Origin: Brevibacillus sp051967035
GTDB lineage: Bacteria > Bacillota > Bacilli > Brevibacillales > Brevibacillaceae
Reading direction: 5' to 3'
DNA: 64,000 bases
Assembly: GCF_051967035.1 (NCBI RefSeq)
Contig: NZ_JBQCKK010000017.1
Coordinates: 20,783-84,782, forward strand
The stretch's first letter is position 1. Each line of letters opens with the position of its first letter. Positions 34,616-43,335 of this stretch are shown piece after piece. A program made the position numbers and the translations under genes. The notes below the pieces were generated by a model. The model was not told the origin of the DNA, made no database searches, and saw nothing but the letters and a program-made list of their open reading frames with translations.

Positions 34616-35623
34616 ATGAGACGAGCAGTCAGTATGGTACTGACCACATTGCTGGCGTTTTCTTTGGCAGCATGTGGAAATCAAACAGGGGAACAGAGCG
34701 AAGCAACGTCGGCCGGTTCCGCCCAGGGGCAAACCGTGAAGCTGGGCTTGACGCAATTCGTGGAGCATCCGGCACTGGATGCGATTCATCAAGGCATCTT
34801 GGATGGCTTGAAAGAATCCGGCTATGAAGAGGGCAAAAATCTGGAGGTTGACTACCAGAACGCCCATGGCGATATGAACAACACGATCTCGATTGCGCAA
34901 AAGTACGCCGGAGACAAGAAGGATTTGGTCGTAGCGATTGCGACTCCGTCCGCTCAGGCTGCAGCCAAGGCGATTACCGATAAACCTGTTTTGTTCAGTT
35001 CCGTAACAGACCCGATCTCGGCTCAACTGGTCAGCAGTCTGGAGAAGCCGGACAAAAACGTGACCGGAACGAGCGACAAAGTATCCATGGAACAGCAATT
35101 GAAGCTGGTCAAAACCTTCTTGCCACAGCTGAAAAAGCTGGGCGTGATCTATACCACCTCTGAAGTGAATTCCGAGGTACAGGTAAAAGAACTGGAAGAA
35201 GCAGCGAGCAAAGAAGGCGTAGAAATCATCAAGGCGGGTATTTCCCAGCTGTCCGAGGTGCAACTGGCCGCTCAGGGACTGGCGGGAAAAGCGGACGCCA
35301 TGTTCATTCCGATCGACAACACGGTCGTGTCTTCCTTTGAAGCGGTGCTGGGAGCAGCGGAAGCGAACAAGATCCCGGTCTTTGCTTCGGACACCGATAC
35401 CGTAAAGCGCGGCGCAGTCGCCACGTACGGGATCGACTACTATCAGATTGGCAAACAAACGGGCGAGATGGCTGCCCGCATCCTGAACGGGCAAGCGGTT
35501 GCGGACACGCCAGTCGAAATTTCCAAACAGGCCGACCTGTACATCAATGAAACGGCTGCCGGGAAGTTTGGTCTCACGATTTCGGAGGCACTCAAACAAC
35601 AGGCGAAAGAAATCATCAAATAA
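34616..35623 (+). CDS. ABC transporter substrate-binding lipoprotein (TrpX-like), first copy
   Basis: About 335 residues. The signal peptide runs into the lipobox SLAACG, so the mature receptor is lipid-anchored outside the membrane. The body matches the ABC_sub_bind family: LGLTQFVEHPALDAIHQGIL, KDLVVAIATPSAQAAAKAI, KPVLFSSVTDPISAQLV and ATYGIDYYQIGKQTGEMAARIL. In streptococci the family serves a proposed tryptophan or aromatic transporter (TrpXYZ); the ligand here is unknown. GAGGAGG precedes the ATG at 34616. A weak terminator separates it from a second receptor gene. Confidence 0.87.
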   Translation: MRRAVSMVLTTLLAFSLAACGNQTGEQSEATSAGSAQGQTVKLGLTQFVEHPALDAIHQGILDGLKESGYEEGKNLEVDYQNAHGDMNNTISIAQKYAGDKKDLVVAIATPSAQAAAKAITDKPVLFSSVTDPISAQLVSSLEKPDKNVTGTSDKVSMEQQLKLVKTFLPQLKKLGVIYTTSEVNSEVQVKELEEAASKEGVEIIKAGISQLSEVQLAAQGLAGKADAMFIPIDNTVVSSFEAVLGAAEANKIPVFASDTDTVKRGAVATYGIDYYQIGKQTGEMAARILNGQAVADTPVEISKQADLYINETAAGKFGLTISEALKQQAKEIIK

Positions 35624-35624
35624 A

Positions 35625-35649
35625 AGGAGAGCGCCGCGCTCTCTTTTTG
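35625..35649 (+). terminator. Weak terminator between the two receptor genes
   Basis: GAGAGC pairs with GCTCTC around five bases, then TTTTT. It may only attenuate transcription into the second receptor. Confidence 0.55.
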
Positions 35650-35713
35650 TTCTTTTAAAACGGTTTTATCCGTGTTAAAATGAGTAGAAATTTTCAAGGG
35701 GGGATTTTTTCGC

Positions 35714-36754
35714 ATGTCTACAAACAAAAAGACGATCAGAAAAATTCAGAGTTTTTTATTTCCTTTGCTGCTTTTGTCTGTTACCGCATGTGGACAGCAA
35801 AGCGTTGCTCCGGCAAACGGCGAGCAGTCCGCAACCCAGGCGCCGCCAGCTGCGGGCAAGCAGATTACGATCGGTATTTCCCAATTCGTCGAGCATCCTG
35901 CCCTGGATGCAGCGCGTGAAGGATTTGTGGCGCAGCTGGCGAAAAACGGCTACGAAGATGGCAAGCAAGTGAAAATTGACGTGAAATCGGCGCAAGCGAG
36001 CATGGACACAGCGATTTCCATTGCGCAAAAATTCGAGGCGGACAAGGTGGACCTCGTATTGGCGATCGCGACTCCTACCGCGCAAGCCGCCGTCCAAACG
36101 AGCAAAGACATCCCGGTTTTGTTTACGGCAGTGACAGACCCGGTAGAGGCTGGTCTGGTACAATCCATGGAGCAGCCGGGCGCGAACGTGACAGGTACTT
36201 CCGACATGAACCCGGTGGAGGAGCAATTGAAGCTGGTGAAGGAACTGAAAGCAGACGCGAAGTCCGTCGGCATCATTTACAGCTCCGGCGAAGTGAACTC
36301 CAAAGTACAGGTAGACAAAGCCAAAGCCGTCGCGAACCAGTTGGGGCTGACCATCCAGGAAGCGGCGATCACCAGCGCGACGGAAGTGAAGCAGGCAGCT
36401 GAGTCGATGGTAGGCAAAGTCGACGCGTTCTACGTGCCGACCGACAACATGGTCGTATCGTCCATCGCGGCTGTACTGGGCGTAGCGGAAGCGCAAAAAA
36501 TTCCCGTGATCGCAGCGGAAGAGAACTCCGTGAAGAGCGGGGCGATTGCTACGTATGGGATCGACTACACCAAATTGGGCGAGCAGACAGCAGACATGGC
36601 TGTGAAAATTTTGAAGGGCGAAGCGAAGCCGTCTGATATGGCGGTTGAAATGCAAGCAGACATGAAGCTTGTCTTGAACAAAAAAGCAGCGGAGAAAATG
36701 GGAGTGACCATTCCGTCCTCCATGCTCGACCGCGCTGACGAAGTGATCGAGTAA
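35714..36754 (+). CDS. ABC transporter substrate-binding lipoprotein (TrpX-like), second copy
   Basis: A 346-residue paralogue of the preceding protein with the same architecture: lipobox LLSVTACG, then IGISQFVEHPALDAAREGFV, VDLVLAIATPTAQAAVQTS, VLFTAVTDPVEAGLV and ATYGIDYTKLGEQTADMAVKIL. The Ala/Pro/Gln linker after the lipid Cys is longer. AAGGGGGG precedes the ATG. It lies 28 bases before the permease gene, so it is the receptor most tightly coupled to the transporter. Tandem receptors suggest either a widened ligand range or recent duplication. Confidence 0.87.
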   Translation: MSTNKKTIRKIQSFLFPLLLLSVTACGQQSVAPANGEQSATQAPPAAGKQITIGISQFVEHPALDAAREGFVAQLAKNGYEDGKQVKIDVKSAQASMDTAISIAQKFEADKVDLVLAIATPTAQAAVQTSKDIPVLFTAVTDPVEAGLVQSMEQPGANVTGTSDMNPVEEQLKLVKELKADAKSVGIIYSSGEVNSKVQVDKAKAVANQLGLTIQEAAITSATEVKQAAESMVGKVDAFYVPTDNMVVSSIAAVLGVAEAQKIPVIAAEENSVKSGAIATYGIDYTKLGEQTADMAVKILKGEAKPSDMAVEMQADMKLVLNKKAAEKMGVTIPSSMLDRADEVIE

Positions 36755-36782
36755 TCATGGCAGCAACAGGAGGATTTCTTCT

Positions 36783-37715
36783 ATGAATTTGGCAATGATG
36801 GGAGCCATCGAGCAGGGCTTGCTGTTTGGCATTTTAGCGCTGGGCGTATATTTGACGTTTCGCGTTCTGAACGTCCCTGACTTGACGGTGGATGGCAGCT
36901 TTGCCCTGGGCGGGGCGATTGCAGCCAAGTTTATCATCGATGGAACCAACCCGTACCTGGCTACCCTTTTGGCGTTCGTCGTCGGTGGCCTGGCAGGGGC
37001 ATTTACCGGCGTTCTGCATACAAAAGGGAAGGTCAACGCCCTGCTTGCAGGGATTTTGACGATGATCGCGCTCTATTCGATCAATCTGCGCATCATGGGG
37101 AAGGCGAACCTGCCGTTGCTTCGTGAAGATACGTTGTTCACCTATGTCAAAGACCTGGGCATTCCGAATCTGACGGTAGGCGGAGTCATCTTGCTGACGG
37201 GCGTGTCTGTCGTGTTCCTCATCGGGATTTTGCTGCTCAAGCTGGTCATCGACTGGTTCCTGCACACCGACCTGGGCCTCGACTTGCGCGCGACGGGCGA
37301 CAATCCGAAGATGATTCGCAGCTTCGGTGTCAACACGGATACGACGACGATTATCGGTCTGGCTCTGTCCAACGGGCTGGTAGCAGTCTCTGGCGCATGG
37401 GTCGCCCAGTACCAGGGCTTTGCCGACGTCGGCATGGGGATCGGGATGATCGTGATTGGCCTGGCTTCGGTTATTGTCGGGGAAGTGCTGTTTGGCAGCT
37501 CCTCCATTTTCAGAGTCACGCTCGCTGTCATTCTCGGCTCGATTGTGTATCGCATGGTGATCGCGCTGGCTCTGCAAGCGGGGCTGAACCCGTCGGACAT
37601 GAAGCTGATTACCGCTTTGATCGTGATTGTAGCGCTGACCGTCCCCACCGTGGCCAAAGGCATCTGGAAAAAGCAAGCGGTACGCACGGCAAAGGGAGGA
37701 AACGGCCATGCTTAA
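36783..37715 (+). CDS. ABC transporter permease (TrpY-like)
   Basis: A 310-residue permease of the branched-chain/BPD_transp_2 type with eight to nine membrane helices. Landmarks are EQGLLFGILALGVYLTFRVL, DLTVDGSFALGGAIAAKF, the coupling-loop-like GLDLRATGDNPKMIRSFGVNTD and GEVLFGSSSIFRVTLAVILGS. ACAGGAGG precedes the ATG. It overlaps the ATPase gene by eight bases. Together with the two receptors and the ATPase it forms a complete importer. Confidence 0.87.
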   Translation: MNLAMMGAIEQGLLFGILALGVYLTFRVLNVPDLTVDGSFALGGAIAAKFIIDGTNPYLATLLAFVVGGLAGAFTGVLHTKGKVNALLAGILTMIALYSINLRIMGKANLPLLREDTLFTYVKDLGIPNLTVGGVILLTGVSVVFLIGILLLKLVIDWFLHTDLGLDLRATGDNPKMIRSFGVNTDTTTIIGLALSNGLVAVSGAWVAQYQGFADVGMGIGMIVIGLASVIVGEVLFGSSSIFRVTLAVILGSIVYRMVIALALQAGLNPSDMKLITALIVIVALTVPTVAKGIWKKQAVRTAKGGNGHA

Positions 37716-38505
37716 CATTTCGAATGTCAACAAAGTGTTCAATGCAGGCACGGTCAATGAAAAAATCGCCCTGCGCAACATCAACCTGCACGTCAAGCGC
37801 GGAGAGTTCATCACCGTGATCGGCAGCAACGGCGCTGGAAAATCGACGTTGATGAACATGATCTCCGGCGGGCTGTTCCCGGATAGCGGAACGATCACGA
37901 TTGACGGCAAGGACGTGACGCGTCTCGCCGAGCACCAGCGCGCCGAGCTGATCGGACGGGTGTTCCAGGACCCGATGGCGGGTACTGCGCCGAACATGAC
38001 GATTGAAGAAAACCTGGCGATTGCGCTCGGACGGGGACGCCGCCGCACGCTGGGCTTTGGGGTGAACAACGACAAGCGGGAGCTGTTCCGCGAGCAGCTT
38101 AAGCAGCTTGACCAGGGCCTGGAGAACCGTTTGAAGACCAAAGTCGGATTTCTCTCCGGCGGTCAGCGCCAGGCGCTCAGTCTGTTGATGGCTACCTTTA
38201 CGGAGCCGAAAATTTTGCTGCTGGACGAGCATACGGCGGCGTTGGACCCAAAGCGGGCGCAGCTGATTGTGGAGCTGACCGACAAGATTGTCGCGCGCCA
38301 CAAGCTGACGACGATCATGGTGACACACAATATGGAGCAAGCCTTGAATATGGGGAACCGCCTGTTGATGCTGCACGATGGCGGCATCATTCTCGACATT
38401 CCGGATGAGAAGAAGCGGACCATGAAGCCGCAGGATTTGCTTCGCGCGTTTGAAGCAGCCCGTGGCGGAGAGAGCTTCAGCGAAGACCGCTTCCTGCTGA
38501 CGTGA
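37708..38505 (+). CDS. ABC transporter ATP-binding protein (TrpZ-like)
   Basis: A 265-residue ATPase of the importer. Walker A is GSNGAGKSTLMNM, the Q-loop VFQDPMAGTAPNMT, the signature LSGGQRQALSLLMA, Walker B ILLLDEHTAALDP and the switch His is in MVTHNMEQAL. The Walker B Glu is followed by His-Thr, as is usual in this subfamily. GGGAGG lies within the end of the permease gene, and the two genes overlap by eight bases. A terminator follows at 38513. Confidence 0.9.
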   Translation: MLNISNVNKVFNAGTVNEKIALRNINLHVKRGEFITVIGSNGAGKSTLMNMISGGLFPDSGTITIDGKDVTRLAEHQRAELIGRVFQDPMAGTAPNMTIEENLAIALGRGRRRTLGFGVNNDKRELFREQLKQLDQGLENRLKTKVGFLSGGQRQALSLLMATFTEPKILLLDEHTAALDPKRAQLIVELTDKIVARHKLTTIMVTHNMEQALNMGNRLLMLHDGGIILDIPDEKKRTMKPQDLLRAFEAARGGESFSEDRFLLT

Positions 38506-38512
38506 CGCTCAG

Positions 38513-38545
38513 ATCAGCCTTCCTGCCCAAGCGGGAGGGCTTTTT
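38513..38545 (+). terminator. Terminator of the TrpXYZ-like operon
   Basis: GCCTTCCTGC pairs with GCGGGAGGGC with G-T pairs, then TTTTT. Confidence 0.65.
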
Positions 38546-38733
38546 CTTTGCTGCGCAAATAACGGTGCATCGTCCAACCTCAGGGCCCATCATGTATTTG
38601 TTCCGCTGTACGCGAACCGGATCGAAGTGATGGCGCATCCGCGCTTGTCGGGGGTGAGCCTGGATGCGTACGGCTGGATTGACTTTCGATCCGTTTTTTT
38701 GAAAGAGTAGCATAAATTTGTCACATAATCGTG

Positions 38734-38759
38734 TGAAACCGCTTTCCTGTTTCATCGTA
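38734..38759 (+). promoter_or_regulatory. SigW-type ECF promoter of the TerB-like gene
   Basis: TGAAAC and CGTA separated by exactly 16 bases, the SigW consensus, with the -10 about 55 bases before the TTG start. The same promoter class precedes the ECF sigma gene in this window. Confidence 0.65.
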
Positions 38760-38813
38760 TGATAAGATGTAGAGAGGATCGTTTTTTATTATGTTCGGAG
38801 GAGGAACCGTGCG

Positions 38814-39239
38814 TTGTATACGAGAACAGAAAAGGACAAACATATTTTGTTTGCCTCTATTCGTTTGATGATTTGCGTTGGGCATGCCGACGGTTATATA
38901 GGTTCAAAAGAAGTGGATCGGATTCATGATATCGTGAATTCGGAACATTTCACCTTGAAAGAACGGCAAATTTTAATGGATGACATCGATTATCCGAAGC
39001 GACCGGAGACGATTGTGGAGGATCTGGTCGACATGAGCCAAAGCGAGAAGCTCGTGATGATGCGCAAGCTGTATCATATGGCGCTGATCGACCGGAAGCT
39101 GTCGCCATCGGAGACGAAGGAGATTGCCCGGATCGCTTCCCTGATCGGCATCTCCGAGGAGAAGCAGGCGCAGGTCGAGGAGTGGATTCGCGAAGGAATC
39201 GCCTGGCGCGATCGCTGGAAAGAGATTGTCGGTGAATAA
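38814..39239 (+). CDS. TerB-like protein
   Basis: A 141-residue soluble helical protein resembling the TerB/DjlA-N fold: FASIRLMICVGHADGYIGSKEVDRIHDIV near the start and LYHMALIDRKLSPSETKEIARIASLIGIS further on, each a helix pair with an acidic D-G or D-x-K loop. TerB proteins are linked to tellurite resistance and membrane stress, possibly through metal binding. A TTG start follows GGAGGAGG at about eight bases. The upstream SigW-type promoter suggests induction by envelope stress. No other ter genes lie next to it. Confidence 0.72.
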   Translation: MYTRTEKDKHILFASIRLMICVGHADGYIGSKEVDRIHDIVNSEHFTLKERQILMDDIDYPKRPETIVEDLVDMSQSEKLVMMRKLYHMALIDRKLSPSETKEIARIASLIGISEEKQAQVEEWIREGIAWRDRWKEIVGE

Positions 39240-39241
39240 GC

Positions 39242-39269
39242 AAGGCCCCATTTGCCGGGGCCTTTTTTC
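39242..39269 (+). terminator. Terminator after the TerB-like gene
   Basis: AAGGCCCC pairs with GGGGCCTT, then six T residues. Confidence 0.85.
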
Positions 39270-39389
39270 ATAGACCGATTCCTGGCTCGTTCTTGGCTGG
39301 GAGCTTGGCTTGGAAAAGCTATCTACAGTACAATAACAAGGAAACGACGTGCAAGTGAAGAGAGGCGCCACGATGAAGGAGGAGATCTT

Positions 39390-40202
39390 GTGTTGCGAAT
39401 CTTAGTGACAAACGATGACGGCATCGATGCCCTGGGCATCAAGCGATTGGTGGAAGCACTGCTCGTACTGGACCAGGCGGAAATCTTCGTAGTGGCTCCC
39501 GTTGAGGAAAAAAGCGGCGTCGGTCATGGGGTAACCTATCGAACAGCACTGGCACCGGAAAAACGCGACTTTTACGGTCTTCCCGTCAAAGCGTGGGCCG
39601 TGAACGGCAATCCGGCCGACTGCGTCAAGGCAGCGTACCATTTGCTGTTTGCAGCGGACGAGAAACCCGCTATCGTTTTTTCGGGGATCAACGTGGGAAC
39701 GAATCTGGGGCGCGACATTTATTACTCCGGAACGTGCAGCGGGGCGAGGGAAGCGGTCATATTGGGCGTTCCCGGCGTGGCCCTGTCTTATGATAACTGG
39801 TATGATCAGGAAAATTACGGCGATGTTGTGCCGATGATTCAGCCGTTGGTCAAGGAGTTTACCGAGCGGGCCGTGAAAGGCGAACTGCCTCCGGATGTTT
39901 TCTGGAACGTCAACCTTCCGCACGTTCCGCTGGCGCAGGTGAAGGGAATCGTGCCGGCGACGCTCGCGATGCATCATTACGAAGACAGGTACAGCGAAGA
40001 AGCGGAAGGATACTTTTTGACCCGGGAGTACCCGCAGGTCATGCCGATCGCCGAGCCGTTTGACTACGATCTCGTGAAGCATGATTACATCGCCGTGACG
40101 CCTGTGCACATCGACGCGACAGACCGTACCCTGCTCGCGCAGATGGATAGCTGGCCGCTGATCCAGGCGTGGGAAAAGCAAGGAGAGCAACGGGATGAGT
40201 GA
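39390..40202 (+). CDS. surE: 5'/3'-nucleotidase SurE
   Basis: About 270 residues of the SurE metal-dependent nucleoside monophosphate phosphatase. RILVTNDDGIDALGIKRLVEAL holds the catalytic Asp pair, VNGNPADCVKAA and IVFSGINVGTNLGRDIYYSGTCSGAREA the Asn/Ser metal and phosphate residues. The GTG at 39390 is chosen because AAGGAGGA lies about seven bases upstream; frames opening earlier cross the terminator. The 3' end overlaps the next gene by eight bases. SurE acts in nucleotide salvage and stationary-phase survival. Confidence 0.92.
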   Translation: MLRILVTNDDGIDALGIKRLVEALLVLDQAEIFVVAPVEEKSGVGHGVTYRTALAPEKRDFYGLPVKAWAVNGNPADCVKAAYHLLFAADEKPAIVFSGINVGTNLGRDIYYSGTCSGAREAVILGVPGVALSYDNWYDQENYGDVVPMIQPLVKEFTERAVKGELPPDVFWNVNLPHVPLAQVKGIVPATLAMHHYEDRYSEEAEGYFLTREYPQVMPIAEPFDYDLVKHDYIAVTPVHIDATDRTLLAQMDSWPLIQAWEKQGEQRDE

Positions 40203-41235
40203 GGCATTTTATCCGGCGCTCAGCCCCGACCCTGCCCTGCGTTCGCCCATGGCGGCGACGCAGGGCGAGGTTCTCGACAAGAGCGCCTATCGTGATTTGT
40301 ATGAGCTTGCGAGCGAGGCGGGGCTGCCTTATTTTGCCCGGCTGAACGGAGCAGGCGAGGTCGAGCTGTATCTGGTGTTCGAATCGGTGGACGCTTTCGT
40401 CGAGCAGACACGCGATGCCGTTTCCGTCGAATTCAAGACGTATCAGGGGAAGCTTTTGGGCGTGATCTGGACCTTGTCCGATCCGTTGCAGCCGCTCGGC
40501 TTTCCGCTGACCTTTGACATCCGGCAGGCGGAGCAGCGGGGAATGGCTCTCAAAATGCTGGAGCAGCCATGCACCTTGTTGCACTATTTGGCTTACGAGG
40601 GGGGCGCGCTGACGCATATCTACACGGAGAGCCTTTCGTTTTCCGCAGCAGAGGTGGAGCGCACCCGGGATATGATTCGCTCCTTGTTCGAGGGGAAGTC
40701 CGAAGCCATCCCTCAGGAGGCGCAGGTGCGCGAGGAGGAGACGCTGACCGTATCGGCGCTGTCCCTCCCCGATGCTGTGCTTCTCGAAGACGGACTGGCC
40801 TATGTTTTCAGCTACAAGCGGATGGTAGAGGCGCACGGTACGGAGGGCGCGCAGCATTTGCTGATGAACACGGTCCGCCAGGCGGTTTGGGTGATGCGCA
40901 GACACGCGCGCAGCGAGGTGAGGGAAGCGGCGTTTACGGTCTGGGTCGCCGAGCGCGGCGAACTGCTGGAGCTGATCGTGACGCCCAGCCTGTTCGAACT
41001 GTTTGCAGTCGTCCCTATGTCGGAGGAAGAGGCGAACCCGTTTTCCCGCTTCCTGCTGACCTTGCCGACATTTGTGCAGACAAAGGAAGCATCCGCTCTG
41101 CGTGCGGGAGCGTTTCCGCTTTTGCGCTATGAAAATGGCGCACTCTATCACCTGGAGCTGGACGAGCAGGTACAAGAGCGCCTTCGCGCCCTGTTTGTGA
41201 AAGCGTTTCCCGGTCAGCCTGTCCCTTACGAATGA
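40195..41235 (+). CDS. Unknown protein (346 aa) coupled to surE
   Basis: Starts eight bases before the surE stop, with GGAGAGCAACGGG as ribosome site inside surE. The protein has no signal peptide or membrane span and no recognised motif. It looks alpha/beta, with YFARLNGAGEVELYLVFESV early and a Glu-rich centre (residues 165-185). Conservation cannot be judged here. The tight overlap suggests a function linked to surE or merely shared expression. Confidence 0.65.
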   Translation: MSEAFYPALSPDPALRSPMAATQGEVLDKSAYRDLYELASEAGLPYFARLNGAGEVELYLVFESVDAFVEQTRDAVSVEFKTYQGKLLGVIWTLSDPLQPLGFPLTFDIRQAEQRGMALKMLEQPCTLLHYLAYEGGALTHIYTESLSFSAAEVERTRDMIRSLFEGKSEAIPQEAQVREEETLTVSALSLPDAVLLEDGLAYVFSYKRMVEAHGTEGAQHLLMNTVRQAVWVMRRHARSEVREAAFTVWVAERGELLELIVTPSLFELFAVVPMSEEEANPFSRFLLTLPTFVQTKEASALRAGAFPLLRYENGALYHLELDEQVQERLRALFVKAFPGQPVPYE

Positions 41236-41384
41236 TTGTTGCAACATTGTGAAAACGAATTTTCATAGGAATCTTTTATGCTTCGAGGAAATATGGGTAA
41301 ATAAGTCATTTTTCAACAAAGGATATGACAAGGGGAATTTCGAAGTAGTAAAGCAGATATTCCGTGGGGGGAGAGGTGACGAAG

Positions 41385-41867
41385 ATGTACGCTGTAGAGC
41401 CCGATTGGTTCCAGGCTGTTTCCGAATACGCTCACCGTTTTCAAGGGGAGATCGAATTATTGGCAAAGCGACATGCACTTACGATTGAGGGAGGACTTCC
41501 GGCTCTTGAGCTGCAGGTTCAACCGCAATGCCAGGCTTTGCTGGAGTACAACTTGTGGGGAGAAGCGGGCCTCGTCGCGATCCACGGCAAATTAAGCTTG
41601 CGGGATGGGATCAAAAAAGATTCGTTTTCCATCATGATGAAATTCTCGTTGTCGCACGATCCTGATTTGGATATGGAAGGCAAGAAGCAGCGCATTGAGG
41701 AAATTTTGTACGGAGAAGCGGACCTTTTCTGGAACATTCCTCCTGCCGGGCATGTTGGTCATGTCGAGCTGACGCTTCGCTTTGCGTATCAGCCTGGCTC
41801 CGGGCGACTCGGTGAATATGTGCGCAGCGTTCTGGGCATCGTAACCGGAAAGATGATGGCTGCCTAA
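41385..41867 (+). CDS. Unknown protein (160 aa)
   Basis: The ATG at 41385 has GGGGAGAGGTG about seven bases upstream and is preferred to an ATG at 41364 that overlaps that site. The product MYAVEPDWFQAVSEYAHRFQ onward has a mixed alpha/beta look, a stretch HDPDLDMEGKKQRIEEILYG and no signal or membrane helix. It is a single gene after an AT-rich promoter region. No family is recognised. Confidence 0.6.
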   Translation: MYAVEPDWFQAVSEYAHRFQGEIELLAKRHALTIEGGLPALELQVQPQCQALLEYNLWGEAGLVAIHGKLSLRDGIKKDSFSIMMKFSLSHDPDLDMEGKKQRIEEILYGEADLFWNIPPAGHVGHVELTLRFAYQPGSGRLGEYVRSVLGIVTGKMMAA

Positions 41868-41965
41868 CGCGGCGTGGATGTAAAAGATGGCTCTCCGTCA
41901 CAGGGGGGCTATTTTTCGTTCGCGACAGGGCGGGTGGTACAATCAAAAGGAGGAAGGAACCGTCT

Positions 41966-42562
41966 ATGCGTTTGTTCGTGGCGTTGGACATCCCGGAAGA
42001 GGCTGTCCATTATGTGGCCGATGTACAGGAGCGGCTGAAAGCGGAAGTACGGGCAGACAGATGGCAGCCGCTGCACAATCTTCATTTGACGCTGCATTTT
42101 CTCGGTGAAGTCGAGGAAGCGCTCGTCCCGGCCATCTGTGAGGACATGGACATCGTCAGTGCGATTATCGAGCCGTTTCAGCTGCGTATCGGCGGCTTCG
42201 GGGCGTTTCCCCATGCGGAGCATCCCCGCGTACTTTGGCTCGGTCTGCGCGGGCAAACGAATCCGCTCAAGCAGCTTCACTTGCTTTTGGGCAGACGCTT
42301 TGAGCTGCATCCAGGAGTCGCGTATGATCGCAAACGCTATCGCCCGCACATGACACTGGCCCGCGGGCCGCAAGCACCTGCGGAGGGGCTGCCGCTCTTG
42401 GATTGGAACGAGCGATATTTGGCAAGAGAGACGCCCCGCTGGACGGTGCGGCATGTCCATCTGTACCGTTCGGAGCTGTTGCCGGAGGGAGCCGTGCATA
42501 CGATCATACATACGAGCACGTTTGCGAAAGATCACAGCAAAAAACAAGTGGTACCTGAATAG
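41966..42562 (+). CDS. thpR: RNA 2',3'-cyclic phosphodiesterase (ThpR/LigT type)
   Basis: A 198-residue 2H phosphoesterase. The two catalytic H-x-T-x motifs appear as NLHLTLHFLGEV at about residues 38-49 and YRPHMTLARG at about 128-137. RLFVALDIPEEAV at the start and FPHAEHPRVLWLGL are typical of ThpR, which opens 2',3'-cyclic phosphate ends of RNA. AGGAGGAAGG precedes the ATG. The last dozen residues extend beyond the usual end of the family. Confidence 0.9.
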   Translation: MRLFVALDIPEEAVHYVADVQERLKAEVRADRWQPLHNLHLTLHFLGEVEEALVPAICEDMDIVSAIIEPFQLRIGGFGAFPHAEHPRVLWLGLRGQTNPLKQLHLLLGRRFELHPGVAYDRKRYRPHMTLARGPQAPAEGLPLLDWNERYLARETPRWTVRHVHLYRSELLPEGAVHTIIHTSTFAKDHSKKQVVPE

Positions 42563-42610
42563 ACTAAGAAAAGGACCAGGGAAAGCTTTCCAGAAAGCGG
42601 TGGAAAACGG

Positions 42611-43279
42611 ATGGGTGAGTTCACGACCGGCATTCTTTATCCACGCAAATACGAACCGAAAGTACTGATTGCCTTGTCCAAGTCTTCGCAACCGTACTTC
42701 CACAGAAACATCAATGGCGACTGGAACGCATTTTTCCTGCAGGATGAATGGATTGAAACCTCCTCGACGCTTGAATTTTTGCTTACCCTGTCGAAGCAAT
42801 TCGTGCCGCTGCTTTGGTTTCACGACGCAGAAGACAATGGCTGGGGGTTTCGTCTGTTCGATGCTGGCTTTGAAGTCTCTTCGGCGACGATCAGCTATTC
42901 CCTGGATGTGGAAATGGCGGAGGCGGAGTTCGGCAGACTTTATCCGGAGATTGACCTGCAGGAAGGGATTACAGACAGCGAGGACGTTCGGCAAAAGTAT
43001 GAAGACATACTGGACCGGGTTGTGCGTTCGGAGTTGTATCGGCGAGAAGTAGGCAAGGGCATTATGCGAATCAAGCCGCAATCGTTCAGTCGGATCGCGG
43101 GGCCGAAGCAAGTGCAGCAGCTGCGCTCGCTGTTTGATTTGCAGCTGTTGACAGATGTAGACGAAGAAACCGGCGCTTCGCTACTGTACGATTCGGTGGA
43201 TCTGTTCAAAGAGATTTTAGGGATCGAAGAAATGGTGTGGGTAAATTACGCGTATTTGGCAAGTGGCGGCAGGGAGTAG
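42611..43279 (+). CDS. Unknown protein (222 aa)
   Basis: Starts MGEFTTGILYPRKYEPKVLI with GCGGTGG before the ATG, 48 bases after thpR, so cotranscription is possible. The middle is acidic (EFGRLYPEIDLQEGITDSED) and there is no signal peptide, membrane span or recognised motif. A terminator lies right after the stop. Function unknown. Confidence 0.6.
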   Translation: MGEFTTGILYPRKYEPKVLIALSKSSQPYFHRNINGDWNAFFLQDEWIETSSTLEFLLTLSKQFVPLLWFHDAEDNGWGFRLFDAGFEVSSATISYSLDVEMAEAEFGRLYPEIDLQEGITDSEDVRQKYEDILDRVVRSELYRREVGKGIMRIKPQSFSRIAGPKQVQQLRSLFDLQLLTDVDEETGASLLYDSVDLFKEILGIEEMVWVNYAYLASGGRE

Positions 43280-43287
43280 AAAACAAA

Positions 43288-43316
43288 AAGGGCGGGATGG
43301 CTCCCGCTCTTTTTTC
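43288..43316. terminator. Terminator between the 222-aa gene and cheW
   Basis: GCGGGA pairs with TCCCGC and outer bases extend the stem, then six T residues on the plus strand and A residues on the other side. Confidence 0.7.
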
Positions 43317-43335
43317 TGTGTGCAAGGAAGGGCGC

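Larger units (their letters stand above)
38506..38813. other. Intergenic region with terminator, gene remnant and ECF promoter
   Basis: Holds the operon terminator (38513-38545) and the ECF-type promoter at 38734-38759. Between them is an open stretch ending in TAG at 38710 that reads VFVPLYANRIEVMAHPRLSG and then VSLDAYGWIDFRSVFLKE. That stretch looks coding but lacks a start codon with a ribosome site, so it may be a gene tail left by deletion. Confidence 0.45.
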
